Assembly: GCA_949293165.1 (NCBI GenBank)
Contig: CASFCW010000003.1
Coordinates: 1 to 64,000, forward strand
Direction: 5' to 3'
DNA length: 64,000 nucleotides
From: an uncultured bacterium
GTDB lineage: Bacteria > Bacillota > Clostridia > Oscillospirales > Oscillospiraceae
Part shown: positions 58,954-64,000 of the stretch, piece by piece
Position numbering within the stretch: the stretch's first letter is position 1
Layout of the letters: every line of letters starts with the position of its first letter
Translations under genes and position numbers: made by a program
Notes under the pieces: generated by a model
Databases searched by the model: none
Told to the model about the DNA's origin: nothing
Seen by the model: only the letters and a program-made list of their open reading frames with translations

Positions 58954-60818
58954 CAGCCGAGGGAACGCCGGTGAGCGAAACTATTTTGATCTATGTGGCT
59001 GGGAACCCGGACGCCTATCCCATCGAATACTACGACGAGCAGACGCAGTCCTACCAGGGCGTCATCCCCCAGCTCCTCAGCCGCTTTTCCAGCGCCAGCG
59101 GGTACGAAGTCGTCTATTACCAGCCCGGTGAACGGGACGCCCGCGCCCACCTGGGCAATAACAACCAGGTGGACCTGCTCTCCGGCTATTTGGAGGGGGA
59201 GTATGTCCCCAGCAGTGTGGCCTCCATCCCCCTGTTTTCCGCGCATACGGATGGGGAGACCCAAACTTACTGCATCCACCTGACCCGTGCCGCGCCGGCG
59301 CAGCTGCTCTCCGATTTGCAGGCCTTTTCCCAGGCCGTCCCCCAGGAGGAGATCAGCGGAATACTCATCGACACCGCCGCCGCCCGTACCGGCGGTCTCT
59401 CCCCCGGCATGGCCGGCACGCTGCTTGTCGCCGCCGTTCTGCTGGCCTTTGGGGTTTCACTGGTGATCCGCCGTTACCGCAAGCGCCTGTCCCAGGCCCT
59501 GGCGGCCGCCCAGTCCGACCCTGTAACCGGCGTCGGCAACCTGACCTACCTGGATGAGCAGTACAGGCGGCAGATCATCCCCCGGAACCGGATTTTATAC
59601 CACCTGGTCTACTTCTTTGTGGACACGGACCATCTGCGTCGGATCAGCGACAGCCAGGAGACGGACGACTTTCTCCGGTACTGTGCCGCTATGCTTACCG
59701 AATATCTCGAGCCCGGCGATATTCTGGCCCGGGTCTCCGACCACGGCTTTGCCATGTTCCGCATGAAGGAGGATGCCGCCCAGGTTTATGCCTGGGCCGC
59801 CACGGTGGTGGGGAAGATGCAATCCTACCCCCAGCTGTACTCCAAGCCCTTTGAAATCAGCGCGTCGGCCGGCATCTACTCCCTGAAGGCCCGGGAAGGG
59901 CCTCTGCCCGACCTGATATTCACCGCCTCCCAGGGCGCCTTCTCCGCCGCCCGGGAGAATATGGACTACGTCATCTGCACCCCCGAGATGCAGCAGCAGC
60001 TGGCCCAGGAAAAATTCCTCCAGGCCAGCATCGAGCAGGCCTTCGCCCGGCGGGAATTTAAGCTGTACATCCAGTTTTACGTGGACGCCATGACCGGGGA
60101 AATTGTAGGCGGCGAAGCCCTGTCCCGCTGGAACCATCCCCAGCAGGGCGTGCTGATGCCCGGCGTATTCGTCCCGCTTATGGAGCGGGAGCGGCTGATT
60201 AGCCGCCTGGATTATTACTGCCTGGAGGAGTCCTGCGCCTTCCTCCAGCGGCTGGTAGAGTATGGGATTGACGCGTTTTTCATCTCCTGCAACTTCTCCC
60301 GGGAGACCTTCTCCGCCCCGGACTTTTCCTCCCGGGCCAAGGACATTATGGAGCGGTACCGCTTCCCCAGGGAACTGCTGATTTTTGAGATTACGGAAAG
60401 CGCGTCGGTGCAGCGGGTCGTCCAAATCCGCCAGAACATCATCGCCCTGCGGCAGTACGGCATCCGCGTGGCCCTGGATGACTTCGGCGAAGGGCTGACC
60501 TCCTTCTATGACCTGCATAAATACCCCATCGACGGCATTAAGCTGGACAAGGGGTTGATTGATTACACCCTGACCCCCAGCGGCGCCGCCATCTTGAAGG
60601 CCATGGTCCAGGTGGGCCACGAGCTGAACATGACCATTCTGGCCGAGGGCGTGGAATCCCAGCAGCAGGCGCGTGCCCTTCAGGAGATCCGGTGCGACGT
60701 GATCCAGGGCTTCTACTTCTACCATCCTCTTCCCGATTGGGAGGCCGAGCAGAAAATCCTGGCCCAGTTTGCCTCCCGCGACCATTCCGCGGAGGAGCAG
60801 ACAAAAAACCACCCATGA
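58950..60818 (+). CDS. EAL phosphodiesterase with degenerate GGDEF
   Basis: 622-aa protein. The N-terminal ~135 residues resemble part of a periplasmic solute-binding sensor, yet there is no signal peptide or first membrane helix. One helix lies at about 152-173. The GGDEF domain is degenerate (SDHGF in place of GGDEF). The EAL domain keeps EALSRWNHP, the Asn in CNFS, FEITES, DDFG, KLDKG and LAEGVE, so it should hydrolyse c-di-GMP to pGpG. GTP binding to the dead GGDEF could regulate it. It overlaps the coiled-coil gene by 4 bp. Its position behind the c-di-GMP riboswitch makes negative feedback likely. Confidence 0.9.
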   Translation: MTAEGTPVSETILIYVAGNPDAYPIEYYDEQTQSYQGVIPQLLSRFSSASGYEVVYYQPGERDARAHLGNNNQVDLLSGYLEGEYVPSSVASIPLFSAHTDGETQTYCIHLTRAAPAQLLSDLQAFSQAVPQEEISGILIDTAAARTGGLSPGMAGTLLVAAVLLAFGVSLVIRRYRKRLSQALAAAQSDPVTGVGNLTYLDEQYRRQIIPRNRILYHLVYFFVDTDHLRRISDSQETDDFLRYCAAMLTEYLEPGDILARVSDHGFAMFRMKEDAAQVYAWAATVVGKMQSYPQLYSKPFEISASAGIYSLKAREGPLPDLIFTASQGAFSAARENMDYVICTPEMQQQLAQEKFLQASIEQAFARREFKLYIQFYVDAMTGEIVGGEALSRWNHPQQGVLMPGVFVPLMERERLISRLDYYCLEESCAFLQRLVEYGIDAFFISCNFSRETFSAPDFSSRAKDIMERYRFPRELLIFEITESASVQRVVQIRQNIIALRQYGIRVALDDFGEGLTSFYDLHKYPIDGIKLDKGLIDYTLTPSGAAILKAMVQVGHELNMTILAEGVESQQQARALQEIRCDVIQGFYFYHPLPDWEAEQKILAQFASRDHSAEEQTKNHP

Positions 60819-60832
60819 TGAGGAGGCCTGTT

Positions 60833-62869
60833 ATGACAATCCGTACCCTCTGTGCCGCGCTCGCCCTGCTTCTGGCGTGCGCCGGGTGCAGCGCCCCCCC
60901 TGCCGGCACGCCGGCTCAGACGGACGCCCCCGCCGCCCTGGCGCCCCACCCCCTGCCCGTCAAGGATGTGGCGGTCAACCCGTATATGGCAAACAGCGAT
61001 AACTCCATCCACAACGACGCCTACGCCACCGACGTTACCGACGCGGTGGCCCCCCTGGGTATCTTCTCCATCCTATCCACCTCCATAGAAACCCAGAACA
61101 TCCACGCCCCTTCCGCCGCCTTTTACGACAGCAGGGGGAATGCCATTACCCCCTTCCTGGGGGGCGTCTCCATTGTGGATATGGATGGGCCCGTCATCAC
61201 CCGGCTGGGCTCCTTTGTCCCCGCCCGGGATGACAGCAGCTATTCCTTCCAGATCTCCTATTCCTTTGTGGACCGGGACGACCGGATTATCGCCCCCACC
61301 TCCCACGGGCACATTGTGGTGCTCCACACCATGGACGACCAGGGGAACGTCCTGCCCGTCTTTGAGAAGATCCTGGATATCGACCTGGTGCAGGCTGCCG
61401 TGGAACAGCTGGGAGACGCTGTAGACCAGCGCCTGCTGAGCATTGTGTACGACTACCAGGGCAACCTGTGGTTCACCACAGGGGGCTTCCGCATCTACCC
61501 GGACCGCGACCCCGCCGGCTTCCTGGGCTACATTTCCCGGGAATACATGCAGCAGCTGGAAACCGGTCAGGCGGTGCCGCTGGATGGGAACGTCTTTTTC
61601 TACCCCCTGGCTCAGGGGGAAAGCGCGGAAAACGGCATCGCCGCCAACCAGGACGGAGCCGTTATTCTGACCAACCAGGCCTGCTATATGCTGGCCGCTG
61701 ACAACGGCGTGTCCGTCACATGGCGCACGCCCTATGAAAGCGCAGGGGCCAACGACGCCCAGGAGGGCTCCGGCTACACCGGCGGCGGGCTGGCCTGGGG
61801 CAGCGGCACCAGCCCCACATTAACCGACGAGCTGGTGCTTTTCACCGACAACCAGGACCCCATTTGTCTGCTGGCCCTCTCCTCTAAAACCGGCGAAATC
61901 CTGGCCCAGATCCCCGTGCTGGAGACGCTGGGGGATGATGTCCCTGTCTCGGTGGAGAATTCCATCCTGGTATACGACCCGGGCGACGGCTCAGCGTCGG
62001 TTATCGTGTGCAACTGGTTCGGCGCAGGCAATTCCGGCCTGGCCCAGCCCGGCGCCAATTCCGCCATTCAGTCCTACGACAATATCTACGACGCCAACTG
62101 GATGGCCCAGGGCAACGCCTACATCGCCCCCGGCGTGGAACGGGTGGACTTTACCCCCACCGAAACCGGGTATGCGGCCGAAAAGGTGTGGAGCCGGCAG
62201 GACATCCGGGAAACGGCTATGATTAAGCTGAGCACCGCCACCGGCTACCTGTACGGCTACTGGCAGGACATGGACAGCGGCATGTGGCGGTACGAGGCTT
62301 TGGATTTCCAAACCGGCGAAACGGTGCTGACCATGGATGTATCCACCCAGCCCGGCTATAACAACCTGGCGGTGGGGGTGATTGCCGACCCCGCCGGGAA
62401 CGGCCTGTACTGCCCCACAGGGGCCATGGAAATGGTGTGCTGGCGGGATGAGCTGGCCTACCTGCCGGACAGCCCGGCCAAGGCCATCCCGGCGGAGAAT
62501 ACCACCCGCGTCCGCCTGTCGGCGGACGCCCTGGGCGCCGGTTACCGCCCGGCGGGGTACCAAATGACGGTTACCGTGGACAATCTCTCCGGGGAACAGC
62601 CCCTGGCGCTGCGGGTCAACGGCCTGTCCGGCCTGCCAGACAGCTACACCCTCCTGTACCTGGACCAGACCGGCGCATGGCGGGAGCTGCCCCAGCCCTG
62701 GAGCCTGTGCGCCTCTGGCGGCGGTGCTCTGGCGGAGGGGCAGCCGTTGACCCCCGAACAAATCTATGAAATCCGCCTTCCCGTCTCCTGCCAAGCCCAA
62801 TGGAACCGTTCCAGCCTGGAAAGTCAGGGCCAGTTCACCCTCATTCTGGCGGAGCGTACCGGCAGCTGA
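60833..62869 (+). CDS. Large lipoprotein, beta-propeller-like
   Basis: 678-aa predicted lipoprotein: the signal peptide ends in the lipobox LLACAGCS with Cys19. An acidic/Pro linker follows, then a long region of repeated beta character (blocks such as YDYQGNLWFTTGG, GLAWGSGTSPTLTDELVLFTD, TATGYLYGYWQDM) that suggests a beta-propeller, and a C-terminal beta-sandwich from about 585. Family not recognised. ATG at 60833 has GAGGAGGCC upstream, 14 bp after the EAL gene; the terminator follows. As the last operon gene it may bind or hold the polymer at the membrane's outer face. Confidence 0.8.
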   Translation: MTIRTLCAALALLLACAGCSAPPAGTPAQTDAPAALAPHPLPVKDVAVNPYMANSDNSIHNDAYATDVTDAVAPLGIFSILSTSIETQNIHAPSAAFYDSRGNAITPFLGGVSIVDMDGPVITRLGSFVPARDDSSYSFQISYSFVDRDDRIIAPTSHGHIVVLHTMDDQGNVLPVFEKILDIDLVQAAVEQLGDAVDQRLLSIVYDYQGNLWFTTGGFRIYPDRDPAGFLGYISREYMQQLETGQAVPLDGNVFFYPLAQGESAENGIAANQDGAVILTNQACYMLAADNGVSVTWRTPYESAGANDAQEGSGYTGGGLAWGSGTSPTLTDELVLFTDNQDPICLLALSSKTGEILAQIPVLETLGDDVPVSVENSILVYDPGDGSASVIVCNWFGAGNSGLAQPGANSAIQSYDNIYDANWMAQGNAYIAPGVERVDFTPTETGYAAEKVWSRQDIRETAMIKLSTATGYLYGYWQDMDSGMWRYEALDFQTGETVLTMDVSTQPGYNNLAVGVIADPAGNGLYCPTGAMEMVCWRDELAYLPDSPAKAIPAENTTRVRLSADALGAGYRPAGYQMTVTVDNLSGEQPLALRVNGLSGLPDSYTLLYLDQTGAWRELPQPWSLCASGGGALAEGQPLTPEQIYEIRLPVSCQAQWNRSSLESQGQFTLILAERTGS

Positions 62870-62898
62870 TGGCCTGGCGGGAAATCTCACACAAACTG

Positions 62899-62933
62899 CG
62901 GCCCCGGCGCGCTTTTTGCGCCGGGGCCGTTTG
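62899..62933 (+). terminator. Terminator of the c-di-GMP-controlled operon
   Basis: CGGCCCCGGCGC-loop-GCGCCGGGGCCG followed by TTTG; strong stem, short T tract. Confidence 0.75.
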
Positions 62934-63088
62934 CCGCCTTTCCCCTCCCCGCACCTGGATACAACGGCAGGAAGATTATCGGATCAAACATGTTTCTTGC
63001 GCCGCCCCCCGTAAAATATGGTAAAATAGCCTTATACACCACAATACACCGCTTGCCTGCGGCAGGCGGAAGGAAAGGGAGAAATTGC

Positions 63089-64000
63089 ATGAGCACAAAG
63101 GCGCCCTCGCAACCCCGTTTTTACCTCAAGTGGCCCTGGAACCTGGTGGTATACATCGTCCTGGCGCTGATTCTGCGCATTTTTGCCATTCCGGTGATCC
63201 TCCTCATTATGTGGTGGAACAAAAAACAGCAGCCGAACGGCCCGGAGGAGGGCTACTGCCTCCAGCGGACCCGGGGACGGCTCACGGGGCTAATTTGGGC
63301 GGCCCTCTGCCTGGCGGGGGGCGGGCTGGCCGTCTGGTTCTTTGTGACGGCCCAGTCCATGCCCCAGGAGGCGGAGCAGTTGAAGGAACAACTGAGCTTC
63401 GGCTACTACCTCATTCCTGCGGCGGGCGCGGTCGCCATCCTGGCAGGTCTCTTTCTCGCCTACCGCAGCCTGCGGGACGCCTTTTTCCCGGAAAAAAGCG
63501 CCCTGGCCCAGTCCATCCGCAATCAGCTCCCCCACCCGGACGAGGCGCCGCCGGTGCAGGAGCTCTTTGCCATGGTGGACCGGGACCTGAAGGCCAACGG
63601 CCAGTGGTGCGGCAAGCTGGGCGTGGGCAAGGAGTGGGTGCTGGGGGATGAGGTTTCCTCCATTCCCCGTATCCGCGGAGTGTTCAGCCGGGAGGAGCAT
63701 CACATCCGCCGGGCCGGCAAGCGCACCCAGGCCGTCCACGTCTATGAGATTTGGATTGTAGACGACCGGCGGGAGCGCCAGGTCACCACTCTGAAATCCA
63801 GGCAGGAGCTGGATGAGGCCATGGACTGCCTGCGCCGCCGGGCCCCCGCCGCCCTGTTCGGGGTGTACGACTCCAAGGAGTACCAGGACCTGGTCTACAC
63901 CAAGGAGGAGGAGCAGCAGTACGCCCAGGAGCGGGCCTACCGCCAGCGGAAGGCCCGGTTTGAGGAGCAGGAGCAGAAGGAGCAGGAGCGGCTGGCCCAG
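63089..64000 (+). CDS. Hypothetical membrane protein, truncated by window end
   Basis: 304 codons are visible with no stop before the edge. Three hydrophobic segments lie at about 18-43, 65-86 and 106-128, followed by a long cytoplasmic region that becomes very rich in Glu, Gln and Arg near the edge (EEEQQYAQERAYRQ), probably a coiled coil. Family not recognised. AAGGAAAGGGAG precedes the ATG at 63089. A TGGTAAAATAG extended -10-like sequence near 63020 is a possible promoter. It is separated from the c-di-GMP operon by a terminator and a 219-bp gap. Confidence 0.75.
   Translation, partial: MSTKAPSQPRFYLKWPWNLVVYIVLALILRIFAIPVILLIMWWNKKQQPNGPEEGYCLQRTRGRLTGLIWAALCLAGGGLAVWFFVTAQSMPQEAEQLKEQLSFGYYLIPAAGAVAILAGLFLAYRSLRDAFFPEKSALAQSIRNQLPHPDEAPPVQELFAMVDRDLKANGQWCGKLGVGKEWVLGDEVSSIPRIRGVFSREEHHIRRAGKRTQAVHVYEIWIVDDRRERQVTTLKSRQELDEAMDCLRRRAPAALFGVYDSKEYQDLVYTKEEEQQYAQERAYRQRKARFEEQEQKEQERLAQ

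Overview
The window is about 64 kb of GC-rich DNA (roughly 62-64% by eye) with dense, bacterial-type operons, strong AGGAGG ribosome binding sites and TTGACA/TATAAT promoters. The gene set (yycJ-rlmH, recJ-rel-dtd-hemZ, infC-rpmI-rplT, HemZ, RibU with an FMN riboswitch, SLH-domain protein, PadR module, Rex-type operator) points to a Bacillota/Clostridia genome. The high GC suggests an Oscillospiraceae gut anaerobe of the Flavonifractor/Lawsonibacter/Oscillibacter type; that placement is inference. No phage, transposase, CRISPR array or rRNA was seen.

Layout. 1-543: a five-tRNA cluster (Val-Asp-Phe-Gly-Cys) with a terminator. 0.8-13.4 kb: a Nudix protein, then a mainly minus-strand housekeeping block (two membrane proteins, phosphoglucomutase, rlmH/yycJ, murA, hemW, rplT-rpmI-infC, tsaD-rimI). 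Between infC and tsaD lies a 600-bp gene-free stretch holding two extra copies of the tsaD 3' end and a cluster of palindromes. 13.6-26.2 kb: SLH protein, thiI, cinA, ribU (FMN riboswitch), rpiB, a solitary GT2 synthase followed by three tandem 157-bp repeats, birA, an ATP-grasp protein, ilvE, a DUF3048 lipoprotein and ogt. 26.2-32.3 kb: mgtE behind a structured, terminator-bearing leader RNA, an NlpC/P60-like protein, a frameshifted iron alcohol dehydrogenase under a Rex-like operator, and an autoregulated PadR module. 32.3-42.1 kb: a minus-strand run recJ-rel-dtd-MBL-hemZ-nucleoside kinase-GH13. 42.3-45.1 kb: mnmG and an MBL hydrolase.

45.1-62.9 kb is the most interesting region: a cyclic-di-GMP circuit joined to a surface-polymer operon. 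It starts with a diguanylate cyclase, a hybrid histidine kinase, an HD-GYP response regulator and a free HPt protein. A c-di-GMP-I (GEMM-I) riboswitch overlapping an intrinsic terminator follows. Behind it lie nine tightly spaced genes: VTC-domain polymerase-like protein, DUF4956 membrane protein, CotH-type kinase, a membrane-anchored clan-A-like glycoside hydrolase (apparently starting at ATC), HEAT-repeat membrane protein, processive-type GT2, DivIVA-like coiled coil, an EAL phosphodiesterase and a lipoprotein. Synthesis (GGDEF), breakdown (HD-GYP, EAL) and sensing (riboswitch) of the same second messenger are therefore encoded next to the machinery they would control. I do not recognise this whole arrangement as a characterised system.

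The window ends inside a membrane protein gene that runs off the right edge.
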